Assembly (NCBI GenBank): GCA_963205415.1
Contig: CAUJJS010000133.1
Span: 1-40,592 of the forward strand
DNA: 40,592 bases
Origin: Pseudomonadota bacterium
Lineage (GTDB): Bacteria; Pseudomonadota; Gammaproteobacteria; Xanthomonadales; Xanthomonadaceae
Reading direction: 5' to 3'
The position numbers were made by a program, and so were the translations under genes. This document shows positions 23,519 through 33,387 of the stretch, piece by piece; position 1 is the stretch's first letter, and each line of letters begins with the position of its first letter. A model generated the notes under the pieces. It did not search any database and was not told where the DNA came from. It worked only from the letters and a program-made list of their open reading frames with translations.

Positions 23519-24420
23519 GTGTCCTGCACGGCGGCTTCGTCGCCGTTTTCATCAAGGGGTTCATGGCTGTCGTCGTCGGCCTCGGCGTGCGCCAGCGAGC
23601 GCAGGTAGATCGGCGCGCACTGGGCTTCCTGCACGATTTCGATCAGATGCTCCTTGGCCAATTCCAGAATCGACAAGAAGCCGACGATCACGCCCAAACG
23701 GCCTTCTTCCACTGAGATCAGCTGGGTGAAGTCGTGAAACTGGCCGTCGCTCAGCCATTCCAGTACCTCGCCCATGCGTTGCCGCACGCTCAATGCCTCA
23801 CGGCGAATGGCGTGATGGCTGAACAATTCGGCGCGCTTGAGTACGTCGGCCAGTGCGACCAACAGCTCGCGCATGTCCACGGCGGGCGGTTCGCGCTCCA
23901 GCTTCAGTTCCGGCACATAGGCGTGTGCGGGACTGGTGTCGCGTTCCAGACGCGGCAACAAATCGATGTCTTCGGCCGCCTTCTTGAAACGCTCGTACTC
24001 CTGCAAACGGCGCACCAGATCGGCGCGTGGGTCTTCTTCCAAGCCGTCTTCCGAGGGCGGACGCGGCAACAGCAGACGGGATTTGATCTCGGCCAGAATG
24101 GCGGCCATTACCAAATATTCGGCCGCCAGTTCGAAACGCAGGTCCTGCATCACGCCGATGTATTCCACGTACTGGCGCGTGATTTCCGCCACCGGAATAT
24201 CGAGGATGTCGAGGTTCTGGCGACGAATCAGGTAGAGCAAGAGGTCGAGCGGGCCTTCGAAGGCCTCCAGGATGACTTCCAGCGCGTCGGGCGGGATGTA
24301 GAGATCCTGTGGCATCTGCAGCACCGGCTGGCCATGCACCATCGCCAGCGGCATTTCCTGCTGCTGGGGTGGGGGCGCGCTCATCGGTTGATTGGCGTTT
24401 GGCGCCGGTTGCGGTGTCAT
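23515..24420 (-). CDS. scpA: Segregation and condensation protein ScpA
   Basis: ScpA is the kleisin that bridges the two heads of the Smc dimer. From the ATG at 24420 (MTPQPAPNANQPM) it has 301 residues. A proline/glutamine-rich leader of about 40 residues precedes the kleisin N-terminal helices (FEGPLDLLLYLIRRQNLDILDIPVAEITRQYVEYI). The middle is acidic, and a C-terminal winged helix (about 205-275; VIVGFLSILELAKEHLIEIVQ) follows. The open frame upstream to 24501 is not family-like. The partner smc is about 1.3 kb away on the other strand. Confidence 0.95.
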   Translation of the reverse strand: MTPQPAPNANQPMSAPPPQQQEMPLAMVHGQPVLQMPQDLYIPPDALEVILEAFEGPLDLLLYLIRRQNLDILDIPVAEITRQYVEYIGVMQDLRFELAAEYLVMAAILAEIKSRLLLPRPPSEDGLEEDPRADLVRRLQEYERFKKAAEDIDLLPRLERDTSPAHAYVPELKLEREPPAVDMRELLVALADVLKRAELFSHHAIRREALSVRQRMGEVLEWLSDGQFHDFTQLISVEEGRLGVIVGFLSILELAKEHLIEIVQEAQCAPIYLRSLAHAEADDDSHEPLDENGDEAAVQDT

Positions 24421-24471
24421 GCGGTGTGGCAGCCTTTCATCGGCATGCAAAACTCGAACGGGACAATGCGC

Positions 24472-24536
24472 GTCACCCGAGGTGACTGCGCGATGGGCCA
24501 AAATGGCCTGAAACGGTGTGAATCACCCGCAGGTGA
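24472..24536. promoter_or_regulatory. Three short dyads upstream of scpA
   Basis: GTCACC-CGA-GGTGAC (24472-24486), GGCCA-AAA-TGGCC (24496-24508) and TCACC-CGCA-GGTGA (24523-24536) lie in the 135-bp gap between yciO and scpA. The outer two share the half-site TCACC/GGTGA and their centres are about 50 bp apart. They may be binding sites of a dimeric regulator or weak hairpins at the end of yciO. Confidence 0.35.
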
Positions 24537-24555
24537 ATTCAACGCTTGCCGCAGA

Positions 24556-25173
24556 TCAATCCAGATCCAACGGCACAAACCCCTGTCGTGTTACCAGCGG
24601 TTCCTCGCCACACAGATCCACGACACTGGTGGGGCCTGGCTGGCAATCCCCGGCATCAAGCATCATGTCGACGTGGCGCAACGAACCTTCAGCAACGTCA
24701 TCGGCCTCGTGGTTGTCCATCGGTTCGTCGGGCAACACGAGACTGGTGGTCAGCAACGGTGCCCCAACTCCACTCAAGAGCGCCTGCAGCACCGTGTTGT
24801 CCGGAATGCGGCAGCCGATGGCGCGGCGCTTGCTCTGCTTCAGGCGGCGCGGAAGGTCCGAGCCTGCGGGAAGGATGAAGGTGACGGGGCCAGGAGTCAG
24901 CGACTTGACGATGCGAAAGGCACGATCATCGAGTTTCGCAAGACTTCCGATCTGGCTGATCGTGCTACAGAGTAAGGTGAAAGGGTGGCGCGTGTCCAGC
25001 AATCGCAGCCGTTGGACCCGTTCTTCGGCATCCGTGGCACCAACACCCCAGACGAAGGCATAGCCGGCATCGGTGGGTGTGATGACGAGTCCGCCGGCCG
25101 TAATGCAACGCGACGCCTGCGCGATGTAACGCGCCTGCGGGTTGACCGGGTGGATGTCGAGACGATCGCTCAT
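24556..25173 (-). CDS. yciO: YrdC/Sua5-fold protein of the YciO type
   Basis: From the ATG at 25173 (MSDRLDIHPVNPQARYIAQA) the protein has 205 residues. It shows the YrdC-fold signatures GGLVITPTDAGYAFVWGV, the KSLTPGPVTFILPA region, CRIPDNTVLQALL and PTSVVDL. TsaC/Sua5 members make threonylcarbamoyl-AMP for the t6A modification of tRNA. YciO proteins are close paralogues whose own role is less clear. Its C-terminus and lack of a Sua5 domain fit YciO. The open frame upstream to 26022 is antisense to smc and unrelated. Confidence 0.9.
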   Translation of the reverse strand: MSDRLDIHPVNPQARYIAQASRCITAGGLVITPTDAGYAFVWGVGATDAEERVQRLRLLDTRHPFTLLCSTISQIGSLAKLDDRAFRIVKSLTPGPVTFILPAGSDLPRRLKQSKRRAIGCRIPDNTVLQALLSGVGAPLLTTSLVLPDEPMDNHEADDVAEGSLRHVDMMLDAGDCQPGPTSVVDLCGEEPLVTRQGFVPLDLD

Positions 25174-25248
25174 GCGAGTGTTTGCAGCGTGGCGCCAGGG
25201 TGGAAAGCTGCCTATGATGCCGGGCTTTGGGTCTGAACGGAAAGAACC

Positions 25249-25548
25249 GTGTGGTACATGATCGTGGCAAAAGACCATTCCGACAGCCTCGAGCGTCGGC
25301 GCGGGGCGCGACCAGCGCACTTGGCTCGCTTGCTTGCGTTGCGCGATTCGGGGCGCTTGCTCTTGGCCGGGCCCTTGCCCGCGATCGATGCCGAAGACCC
25401 CGGCCCGGCCGGTTTTGCCGGCAGCCTCGTGGTGGCGGCGTTCGATTCGCTGGAAGCCGCGCGCGCCTGGGCCGCGGTCGATCCCTACGTTGAAGCCGGG
25501 GTGTATGCCACGGTCGATATCCACCCGTTCAAGAAGGCACTGCCCTGA
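25249..25548 (+). CDS. YciI-like protein
   Basis: The 99-residue product starts at a GTG with GGAAAG 4 nt upstream; the N-terminus (M)[12 protein letters not shown] lines up with the MLYVIYAQD start of E. coli YciI. Other family traits are RPAHLARL, the LLLAGP loop, and [32 protein letters not shown]. YciI folds as a ferredoxin-like dimer with a His-Asp pair; its reaction is unknown. A YciO-type gene lies divergently next to it. Confidence 0.93.
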   Translation: MWYMIVAKDHSDSLERRRGARPAHLARLLALRDSGRLLLAGPLPAIDAEDPGPAGFAGSLVVAAFDSLEAARAWAAVDPYVEAGVYATVDIHPFKKALP

Positions 25549-25572
25549 GTGGGCAGGGCGACTGGCTATAAT
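25544..25572 (+). promoter_or_regulatory. Candidate promoter of smc
   Basis: A perfect TATAAT lies at 25567-25572, about 110 bp before the smc start. The -35 position (25544-25549, CCTGAG) is poor, so the call rests on the -10 box. A CTGCCC/GGGCAG hairpin (25540-25556) overlaps the -35 area. Confidence 0.45.
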
Positions 25573-25681
25573 CGGCAATCGCCTCGATGCGCCACACGCT
25601 GACTTGCGCGGATCAACCGGCGGCTGCGAAGAATCCCGCCCTTGCGGCTTACCTCGATTACCCCAGCTTCTGACCTGACGC

Positions 25682-28600
25682 ATGCGCCTATCCACGATCA
25701 AGCTCGCCGGCTTCAAATCTTTCGTCGATCCGACCACCCTGCACCTGCCCACCAACATGACCGGTGTGGTGGGGCCGAATGGTTGCGGCAAGAGCAACAT
25801 CATCGACGCGGTGCGCTGGGTGATGGGCGAGAGCTCGGCCAGTCGCCTGCGTGGTGACTCACTCACCGATGTGATTTTCTCCGGTTCCAGCTCGCGCAAG
25901 CCGGTGGGCCAAGCCACGGTCGAACTCATTTTCGACAACAGCGATGGCACCTTGAGCGGCGAGTTTGCCGCCTTCAACGAAATCTCGGTGAAGCGACTGG
26001 TCAGCCGTGACGGGCAATCCAACTACTACCTCAACGGCACCCGCTGCCGTCGCCGCGACATCACCGATCTGTTTCTCGGCACGGGCCTCGGGCCACGCAG
26101 TTATTCGATCATCGAGCAGGGCATGATCTCGCAGATCATCGAAGCCCGGCCCGAAGATCTGCGCGTGTTTTTGGAAGAAGCCGCCGGCATTTCCAAATAC
26201 AAGGAGCGGCGCAAGGAGACCGAGCAGCGCATCCGCCAGGCGCGAGAGAATCTGGATCGTCTCAATGACGTGCGTGAGGAAGTCGACAAGCAGCTCGAAC
26301 ACCTCAAACGCCAGGCGCGACAGGCCGAACAGTATCAGCAGTTCAAGGAACAACAGCGCATCAAGGAAGCGCAGGTGCGTGCGCTCGAATACCGCCAACT
26401 GGATACGGAACTTGCGGGCTTGCGCGATGCCATCGTGAACAACGAAACCTTGCTGGAAGCCAAGGTGGCCGAGCAGCGTCAATCCGAAACCCAGATCGAA
26501 CTGTGCCGTGAGCAACAGGACGAGGCCAACGCGCGACTGGCGCAGACGCAGGCGGAAAACTACCGCGTGGGTGCGGAGATCAGCCGCATCGAGCAGCAGA
26601 TCCTGCACCAGCGCGAATTGTCCGAGCGTCTTGCCCGCAGCCACACCGAGCTGGCCGATCAAATAGCGGCGCTGTCCGAGGATATCGAGCAGGATGGCGC
26701 GCGCCGTGAAACCCTTGCGCAGGACATCGCCGACATCGAACCGCGCCTGAGCATGCTCAGCGGCGATGACGGCGAGCGACAGAAGGCCTTGGCCGACATC
26801 GAAGTGGCGCTGGCGCAGTGGCAGTTGCGTTGGGATGAGCACAGCCGCCTGCGCAGTGAAACCACGCGCGCGGCCGAGGTTGAACGCACCAAGATTGAAT
26901 ACCTCGATCGACAGGCCTTCGATGCGGAACGTCGACGCGAAGCCTTGAGCGTCGAGCGCGCGGCGCTGGACGTGACGGTTCTGGCCGAGGCGCTGGAGCG
27001 CATGAGTGCCGATCACGACATGCAACGCGCCGGTCTCGACACGCTCGGCGATACGCTCGACGAGCGCAAGCAGACGGTGCAAGCCACGCAGGAACAACAA
27101 CGAGGTCTGCAAAACGCGTTGGCGCAGTTGCGCAACGATGGCGAAACCGCACGCGGACGCTTGGCCTCACTGGAAACCTTGCAACACGCAGCCCTCGGGC
27201 AGGAACAAGGCGCCGCGCAGCGGTGGCTGGCAGCGCAGGGTTTGGATCATTCGCAACGCCTGGGTGAAGTGCTGCAGGTGGAGGCGGGCTGGGAAACGGC
27301 GGTCGAAACCGTGCTGGGGCAGTTGATCGAAGCGGCGGTGGTGGATACCAGCGCGCAACTGTTGCCCGTCGTGGCCGATTTTGCCGAGGGCCATCTGGCC
27401 TTGGTCGATGCGCGCACCGGTGATTTCGAGGTCGCCGCGGACTCTTTGGCGAGCAAGGTGCAAGGTCCGGTCGCGGCGCGGCGCTGGCTGGCATCGATCC
27501 GAGTGGCCGAGGGGTTGGACGAGGCGCAATCACGCTTGCCGACACTGGCCGTGCACGAGGCGATCATCACCCGTCAGGGAGAATGGATCGGTCCAGGCTG
27601 GTTGCGTTTGCTGCGTTCGGGTGTGAGCGGGCAGGGCACCTTGCTGCGCGAGCGTGAAATCCACGACCTGCGTGCGCAGATCGAACGGCAAGCCGAACAG
27701 GAAGCCGAACTGGGCGAACAGATCACCCAATGCCGTCATGCCGTGGGCGAGGCCGAACAGCAGCGCGAGGATGCACAACGCGCTTTGTATCTGGCCCACC
27801 GCAGCGTGGCCGAATTGGCCGGTCAGATGCAAAGCCAGCAAGGCAAGCTGGAATCGGCGCAGGCGCGCCTGGCGCGCATCGATGCCGAGTTGGGCCAGTT
27901 GCAGCAGGACACCCTCGGTGCGCAGGAACGCGCCCGTGAAGCGCGGCAAGCGCTGGAGCTTGCACTGGCGCGCATGGCCGAGCTGGAAGACCAGCGCGTC
28001 GCCTTCGAACAAGAACGCAGGGAACTGAGCGACAAGCGCGATCTGGCGCGCACCGGCGCGCGTGAGGCGCGCGATGCCGCGCACGATCTGGCGCTGAAGT
28101 TGCAAAGCGCGCGCACCGAGGTGGCCGCACTCGAACAATCCCTGTTGCGCATGCACGCCCAACGCGATGCTTTGCAGCAGCGGCACACCGAGGTCGCAGC
28201 ACAGTTGGCGCAAGGCGATGCGCCGATCAAAACCTTGGAAGCCGAACGCCAGACCAGCCTCGATCAACGCGTCGTGGCCGAGCGTGAATTGGCCGCAGCG
28301 CGCTCCGGCATCGAAGGCGTGATGGCCGAACTGCGTCGTTACGAAGGTCTGCGCCAGTCTTCCGACCAGCACGCCCTTGCGTTGCGCGAAGAGATCAGCC
28401 GCAAACGGGTGAACGAAGAAGGTTTCAAGCTGCGCATCGAGAGCTTGCTCGAAGCCATCACCGGCGCCGGACTGGAACTGGCGCAGGTGCTGGATGAATT
28501 GCCGGGCGATGCCGAAATCAACGGATGGCGCCAAGCGGTCGCGGATCTGGAAACCCGCATCCGACGCCTGGAGCCGGTGAATCTGGCCGCCATTTCCGAA

Positions 28601-29185
28601 TACGGCCAGGCGCAGCAGCGCAAGGAATACCTTGATGCCCAGAACACCGATCTGGTCACCGCACTGGAAACCCTGGAAGCGGCCATCCGCAAGATCGATC
28701 GCGAAACCCGTGGCCGTTTCAAGGACACTTTCGATCGCGTCAACACCGGCATTCAAGCACTCTACCCACGCCTGTTCGGCGGCGGCCACGCCTATCTGGA
28801 GCTGACCGGCGAGGACTTGCTCGATACCGGCGTTGCGATCATGGCGCGACCACCCGGCAAGCGCGTGTCCAACATCTCCTTGCTATCCGGTGGCGAAAAG
28901 GCCATGACCGCAGTGGCGTTGGTGTTCTCGATCTTCCAGTTGAATCCTGCGCCCTTCTGCCTGCTCGACGAGGTGGATGCGCCACTGGACGAGGCCAACG
29001 TCGGCCGTTTCTCCTCGATGGTCGGCGAGATGAGCGACAAGGTGCAGTTCCTGTTCGTCACCCACAACAAGGCCACGATGGAAGCCGCACGACAACTGGC
29101 CGGTGTCACCATGCGCGAACCGGGCGTGTCGCGTCTGGTGTCGGTGGATTTGGCCGAGGCCGCGCGTCTGGCCGGTGCTGCTTGA
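25682..29185 (+). CDS. smc: Chromosome partition protein Smc
   Basis: Smc is the ATPase of the ScpAB-Smc condensin that folds and segregates the chromosome. The 1167-residue length is typical. The N-terminal head has Walker A GPNGCGKS (31-38), and DLRVFLEEAAGISKYKERRKETE leads into the first coiled coil (about 170-490). The hinge is about 510-640. The second coiled coil runs to about 1000. The C-terminal head has the signature LLSGGEKAMTAVAL (S1069) and Walker B FCLLDEVDAPLDEAN (D1096). The start ATG at 25682 gives the standard MRLSTIKLAGFKSFVD N-terminus although the ribosome site is weak. zipA follows after 19 bp. Confidence 0.98.
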   Translation: MRLSTIKLAGFKSFVDPTTLHLPTNMTGVVGPNGCGKSNIIDAVRWVMGESSASRLRGDSLTDVIFSGSSSRKPVGQATVELIFDNSDGTLSGEFAAFNEISVKRLVSRDGQSNYYLNGTRCRRRDITDLFLGTGLGPRSYSIIEQGMISQIIEARPEDLRVFLEEAAGISKYKERRKETEQRIRQARENLDRLNDVREEVDKQLEHLKRQARQAEQYQQFKEQQRIKEAQVRALEYRQLDTELAGLRDAIVNNETLLEAKVAEQRQSETQIELCREQQDEANARLAQTQAENYRVGAEISRIEQQILHQRELSERLARSHTELADQIAALSEDIEQDGARRETLAQDIADIEPRLSMLSGDDGERQKALADIEVALAQWQLRWDEHSRLRSETTRAAEVERTKIEYLDRQAFDAERRREALSVERAALDVTVLAEALERMSADHDMQRAGLDTLGDTLDERKQTVQATQEQQRGLQNALAQLRNDGETARGRLASLETLQHAALGQEQGAAQRWLAAQGLDHSQRLGEVLQVEAGWETAVETVLGQLIEAAVVDTSAQLLPVVADFAEGHLALVDARTGDFEVAADSLASKVQGPVAARRWLASIRVAEGLDEAQSRLPTLAVHEAIITRQGEWIGPGWLRLLRSGVSGQGTLLREREIHDLRAQIERQAEQEAELGEQITQCRHAVGEAEQQREDAQRALYLAHRSVAELAGQMQSQQGKLESAQARLARIDAELGQLQQDTLGAQERAREARQALELALARMAELEDQRVAFEQERRELSDKRDLARTGAREARDAAHDLALKLQSARTEVAALEQSLLRMHAQRDALQQRHTEVAAQLAQGDAPIKTLEAERQTSLDQRVVAERELAAARSGIEGVMAELRRYEGLRQSSDQHALALREEISRKRVNEEGFKLRIESLLEAITGAGLELAQVLDELPGDAEINGWRQAVADLETRIRRLEPVNLAAISEYGQAQQRKEYLDAQNTDLVTALETLEAAIRKIDRETRGRFKDTFDRVNTGIQALYPRLFGGGHAYLELTGEDLLDTGVAIMARPPGKRVSNISLLSGGEKAMTAVALVFSIFQLNPAPFCLLDEVDAPLDEANVGRFSSMVGEMSDKVQFLFVTHNKATMEAARQLAGVTMREPGVSRLVSVDLAEAARLAGAA

Positions 29186-29204
29186 ATTCAACAAGGATTT
29201 GCCC

Positions 29205-29963
29205 ATGAACTGGAACCCCGACATCGGTATCCCGCTGGCCATCGCAGGCGTGTTGATCCTGGTGGCCATAGCGATTTTCGGCCGCCCGCGCAAACCCGAT
29301 CAGGGGCGACGCATCGAGCCGGGGCGTGTGCCGCGCAACGGCAATGGCGAGCGCCGCGAACCGCGATTGGGTGAGGATGATGCCGTGGTGTCCGATGTGG
29401 GAGCCGATGAGCACGGCGAGCGCCAATTCAATTTCGATGCGGCCTTGGATCAGCAGCCCGATGACGCGTTCGCCGCACCCGGCAGCACCGTGGCGGCGCG
29501 CGGCAAGCGCAACGGCGAGGCGCCGCAGCGCATCATCAGCCTGTTCGTCAATGCGCGTGATGAAGGCATGATCGATGGCGCCGCGATCGTGGTGGCGGCA
29601 GAAAAGGCCGGCCTGGTATACGGCGACATGGGTATCTTCCACCGCTTGGTCGATGGCCGACCCGATGCCGAACCGATCTTCAGCGTCGCCAACTTGGTCA
29701 AACCCGGTCATTTCGACCTGCGGCATGTGCACGACATCGAAACGCCGGGTCTGGCCTTCTTCATGACTCTGCCAGGGCCGGTATCGGCGCTGGATGCCTG
29801 GGAAACCATGCTGCCCACCGCTCAGCGCATGGCTGAACTGCTCGATGCCGTGGTGCTCGACGAGGAGCGCAACGCGCTCGGGCGGCAACGTATCGCCCAC
29901 ATCCGCGACGATTTGCGCAGCTTCGATCGCGCTCAGGAAAAGGAAGCCCAGCGCCGCTGGTGA
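29205..29963 (+). CDS. zipA: Cell division protein ZipA
   Basis: ZipA anchors FtsZ to the inner membrane. The 252-residue protein has one N-terminal membrane span (about 8-25, IPLAIAGVLILVAIAIF), a basic then acidic linker (26-105), and the C-terminal FtsZ-binding domain (about 108-245). In that domain PQRIISLFVNARDEGMIDGAAIVVAAEKAGLVYGDMGIFHRL, FSVANLVKPGHFD and TPGLAFFMTLPGP are typical. AAGGA lies 8 nt before the ATG at 29205. In many gammaproteobacteria ligA follows zipA; here a peptidase gene does. Confidence 0.94.
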   Translation: MNWNPDIGIPLAIAGVLILVAIAIFGRPRKPDQGRRIEPGRVPRNGNGERREPRLGEDDAVVSDVGADEHGERQFNFDAALDQQPDDAFAAPGSTVAARGKRNGEAPQRIISLFVNARDEGMIDGAAIVVAAEKAGLVYGDMGIFHRLVDGRPDAEPIFSVANLVKPGHFDLRHVHDIETPGLAFFMTLPGPVSALDAWETMLPTAQRMAELLDAVVLDEERNALGRQRIAHIRDDLRSFDRAQEKEAQRRW

Positions 29964-30069
29964 GTCCATTGGCCTCGCCGTTTCGCGGGTCGTTCACGAC
30001 CTCCGGCACGGGTGAATGCTGCACCGTCTGGTTACCATGGCGACTGTTTTTCGTCATGGGACCCCTCGC

Positions 30070-33000
30070 ATGCGTATTTTCGCCATCCTGTTTGGATTTG
30101 GCCTCGCGGCCGCGGCTGCAGCCCAAAGCCCGGGTTACTTCCGCTATCCCGCGATCGGGCCTGAGCAATTGGTGTTCACCAGCGAAGGCGATCTGTGGTC
30201 GGTGCCGATCGACGGTGGTCAGGCGCGTCGCCTGACGACGCACGCGGCGGAAGAAAGTCGCGCCGCGCTCTCGCCCGATGGCACGCGCGTGGCCTTCACC
30301 GCGTCCTATGCCGGCGTCGAAGAAGCCTATGTGATGCCCGTGGCGGGTGGTGTTCCCAAGCGCATCAGTTTCGACAACGGCCGCGCCTTGGTGGTGGGCT
30401 GGACCGCGCAGGGCGAGGTGCTCTACGCCAGTGTCACCGCCGGTGGTGCGGGCGGCAGCCAACGCGTGATCGCTGCCGTCAATCCGGATACCTTGCAGCG
30501 CAAGATCCTGCCCGTGGCCGAAGCCAACGATGCCGTCATCAGCGCCGATGGCAAGACCCTGTACTTCGTGCGCTTTGGCTTGGGCGTGACCAATGACAAC
30601 GCGCGTGGCTATCGCGGTGGTGCGCTCTCGCAGCTCTGGCGATTCGACCTGACGTCGGACGCCGAAGCTGTCCGCATCGGGCCCAAGGATGTGAATCTGC
30701 GCCGGCCGATGTTGGCGGGCGATCGTCTTTTGGTGATCGCCGATTCCGATGGGCGCGATGCTGTGGCGCAGTTGGATCCCGCCACAGGCGCGCTCACGCC
30801 CTTGCCGGTGTCGCGCACGTTCGATGTGCGCTCTGCCAGTGCATCGGGTCAGCGCGTGGCCTATCAATCGGGCGCCGAGTTGCGGGTGTTCGATCTGGCG
30901 TCGGGTCAGGATCGCGCCGTGCCAATCCAATTGCCGTCCGACTTTGCCCAGCGCCAAGCGCGTTGGTTGGAAAAACCCTTGAAGTATTTTCAGGGTGCGG
31001 ATCTCTCCCGTGATGGCGAGCGCGCCGTGGTGGTGGCGCGTGGCCGCGCCGTGGTCGCCGGTGTGGGCGCGCCGCGACGGGTGGATCTGGGTGTGGCCGA
31101 GGGCGTGCGCGTGGCTTTTGCCACCTTCTCGCCGGATCGCAAATTCGTCTATGCCGTGTCCGACGCCAGTGGCGAGGAAGAAATCTGGCGTTACGCCGCC
31201 GATGGCAGTTCGCAGGCGCAGCAATTGACCCGCGATGGCACGACTCAACGCAACGGCATCTTCGTGGCGCCGGATGGCAAGCATCTCGCGCACACAGACA
31301 AGCGCGGACGCTTGTGGTTGTTGGAACTGGCCAGTGGCACCAATGCGCTGATCGATGACGGTGGCGCGGCGGGCAATCAAGAGTATGCCAACGTCGAATG
31401 GTCACCCGACAGCCGTTACATCGCCATCGTGCGTGCCACCGGCAGCGATGGCCACAACCGTCTTGGCTTGTATTCACTGGATCGCAAGCAGGTTGCGTGG
31501 TTGACGAGTGACAAGTACGACTCCGGCAGTCCGGCTTTCAGTCCGGATGGTCAGTGGTTGTGGTTCTTGTCGGACCGCGAATTCCGATTGGTCAATGGCG
31601 CGCCGTGGGGCGATCGCAACACCGGGCCGTACTTCGACAAACGCAGCCGCATCTACGCGCTGGCGTTGCAAGCGGATGCGCGTTTTCCGTTCCAGGCCAA
31701 GGATGAATTGCAGCCGGCCAAAGACAAGGATGCCGGCAGCAAGGACGACAAGGCGGGTGGCAGCGACACACCCAAGGCGCTGCTGTGGGAAGGCTTGGCC
31801 GAGCGTCTCTACGAAGTGCCGGTTTCCGCAGGGAACTATTCGAGCTTGAGTGCAGATGCGCAGCGGCTTTACTTCTTGGATGGTGCAGGTTGGGGGCCGA
31901 AGACTTTGCGCACGCTGGCGTACGACGACAGCAAGGCCAAGATCGACACCTACTCGGAAGGCGTTGCCGAGTACACGCTGGCAGCCAAGGCCAAGAAGCT
32001 GCTGCTGCGCACGGGCGGCATGGGGTTTGATGATCCCGGCAAGCTCTACATCGTCGATGCCGGTGCCAATGCACCGAAGGAATTGGCGGAAAACGCGTTG
32101 CGGCTGGATGACTGGCGCCTGCGCGTGGAGCCGGTGGCCGAGTGGCAGCAGATGTTCAACGACGCTTGGCGCATGCACCGCGATCACTTCTACGATGCCA
32201 ATCTGCGCGGCGTGGATTGGGTCGCCACGCGCCAGCACTACGCACCTTTGTTGACGCGGGTGAGTGATCGCCTCGAGCTGGATGATCTTCTGGCGCAAAT
32301 GATGGGTGAATTGGGCGCCTTGCACTCGCAGGTGCGTGGCGGCGAGTTCCGCAAGGCCATTGAAGTGCCGACCTACGCTGGGATCGGTGCCACTTGGAGC
32401 CGCAGCGCGGACGGTTGGCGCATCGATCGCATCTATCGCACTGAAGCCGAGCTGCCTTCGCAACGTGGGCCGCTGCAAGCCAGTCAGGTCGATGTGCGTG
32501 AAGGCGATGTGATCGTGGCGGTCAATGGCCGCAAAGCCTCAGACGCTGCTGACCTGTCCGAATTGCTGGCCAATACCGCTGGTCAACAGGTGCTGTTGGA
32601 AACCTTGCGCGCGGGCAAGAGCCTGCGTGAAATCGTGGTGCCGGTGGACGCCATGCGCGAGGATGCCTTGCGTTATTCCGACTGGCTGGAATCGCGCCGT
32701 GCGGCGGTCGCAAGCGCCGGGCAGGGCAAGATCGGTTATCTGCATCTGCGCGCCATGGGCCCCAACGACATCGCCAGCTTCGTACGGGATTTCTACGCCA
32801 ACATCGATCGCGAAGGCTTGATCATCGACGTGCGCCGCAACCGTGGCGGCAATATCGACAGTTGGATCATCGAAAAGCTGCTGCGCCGCACCTGGATGTT
32901 CTGGCAATCACCCGGCGGCCTGCCTTACGGCAACATGCAGCAGAGTTTCCGTGGGCATCTGGCCGTGCTGACCGACGCGCTGACCTATTCGGATGGCGAA

Positions 33001-33336
33001 ACCTTTTCCGCCGGTATCAAGACCCTGAAACTGGCGCCACTCATCGGCACGCGCACCGCCGGCGCGGGCGTGTGGTTGAGTGATGGCAATGCGCTGGTGG
33101 ACGGTGGCCGTGCGCGCGTGGCGGAGAACCCGCAGTTCGGACTCGATGGCACCTGGTTGGTCGAGGCGGTGGGCGTCAGCCCGGATGTGGAGGTCGACAA
33201 CCTGCCGCACGAGAGCTTCAAGGGTGTGGATCGCCAGCTCGATACCGCCATCGATTGGTTGCAGCGCAAGTTGCAGGCCGAGCCGGTCAGGCCCTTGCGC
33301 GCCGGCGCGATCCCGCCTTTGCCGCCGCGGCCTTGA
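30070..33336 (+). CDS. Exported tricorn-like S41 peptidase
   Basis: The 1088-residue product starts at ATG 30070 (GGGA 9 nt upstream) and has a signal peptide (about 1-19, MRIFAILFGFGLAAAAAAQ). A long WD40-like/tricorn beta-propeller region follows (about 30-650; LSPDGTRVAFTASYAG, FSPDRKFVYAVSD, WSPDSRYIAIVR, FSPDGQWLWFLSDR). A tricorn C1 helical region (about 690-760) contains H752 in MMGELGALHSQV. A PDZ domain follows (about 770-860). The S41 core has VRRNRGGNIDSWIIEKLLRR and S974 in LTYSDGETFSAGI. The candidate catalytic His and Ser correspond in order to H746 and S965 of Thermoplasma tricorn. It probably degrades peptides in the periplasm. Confidence 0.93.
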   Translation: MRIFAILFGFGLAAAAAAQSPGYFRYPAIGPEQLVFTSEGDLWSVPIDGGQARRLTTHAAEESRAALSPDGTRVAFTASYAGVEEAYVMPVAGGVPKRISFDNGRALVVGWTAQGEVLYASVTAGGAGGSQRVIAAVNPDTLQRKILPVAEANDAVISADGKTLYFVRFGLGVTNDNARGYRGGALSQLWRFDLTSDAEAVRIGPKDVNLRRPMLAGDRLLVIADSDGRDAVAQLDPATGALTPLPVSRTFDVRSASASGQRVAYQSGAELRVFDLASGQDRAVPIQLPSDFAQRQARWLEKPLKYFQGADLSRDGERAVVVARGRAVVAGVGAPRRVDLGVAEGVRVAFATFSPDRKFVYAVSDASGEEEIWRYAADGSSQAQQLTRDGTTQRNGIFVAPDGKHLAHTDKRGRLWLLELASGTNALIDDGGAAGNQEYANVEWSPDSRYIAIVRATGSDGHNRLGLYSLDRKQVAWLTSDKYDSGSPAFSPDGQWLWFLSDREFRLVNGAPWGDRNTGPYFDKRSRIYALALQADARFPFQAKDELQPAKDKDAGSKDDKAGGSDTPKALLWEGLAERLYEVPVSAGNYSSLSADAQRLYFLDGAGWGPKTLRTLAYDDSKAKIDTYSEGVAEYTLAAKAKKLLLRTGGMGFDDPGKLYIVDAGANAPKELAENALRLDDWRLRVEPVAEWQQMFNDAWRMHRDHFYDANLRGVDWVATRQHYAPLLTRVSDRLELDDLLAQMMGELGALHSQVRGGEFRKAIEVPTYAGIGATWSRSADGWRIDRIYRTEAELPSQRGPLQASQVDVREGDVIVAVNGRKASDAADLSELLANTAGQQVLLETLRAGKSLREIVVPVDAMREDALRYSDWLESRRAAVASAGQGKIGYLHLRAMGPNDIASFVRDFYANIDREGLIIDVRRNRGGNIDSWIIEKLLRRTWMFWQSPGGLPYGNMQQSFRGHLAVLTDALTYSDGETFSAGIKTLKLAPLIGTRTAGAGVWLSDGNALVDGGRARVAENPQFGLDGTWLVEAVGVSPDVEVDNLPHESFKGVDRQLDTAIDWLQRKLQAEPVRPLRAGAIPPLPPRP

Positions 33337-33343
33337 TGCTGCG

Positions 33344-33370
33344 CCGGGCCACGTCGCTGGCGTGGCCCGG
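33344..33370. terminator. Hairpin between the convergent tricorn and hutH genes
   Basis: CCGGGCCACG (33344-33353) and CGTGGCCCGG (33361-33370) form a perfect 10-bp stem with a 7-nt loop in the 51-bp gap. There is no T tract, so termination strength is uncertain. Confidence 0.5.
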
Positions 33371-33387
33371 TCAATCGTGTCGCCGTC

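Noticed and set aside
27530-28789. 419-codon minus-strand frame inside smc
   Set aside because: Mirror of the coiled-coil coding region of smc.
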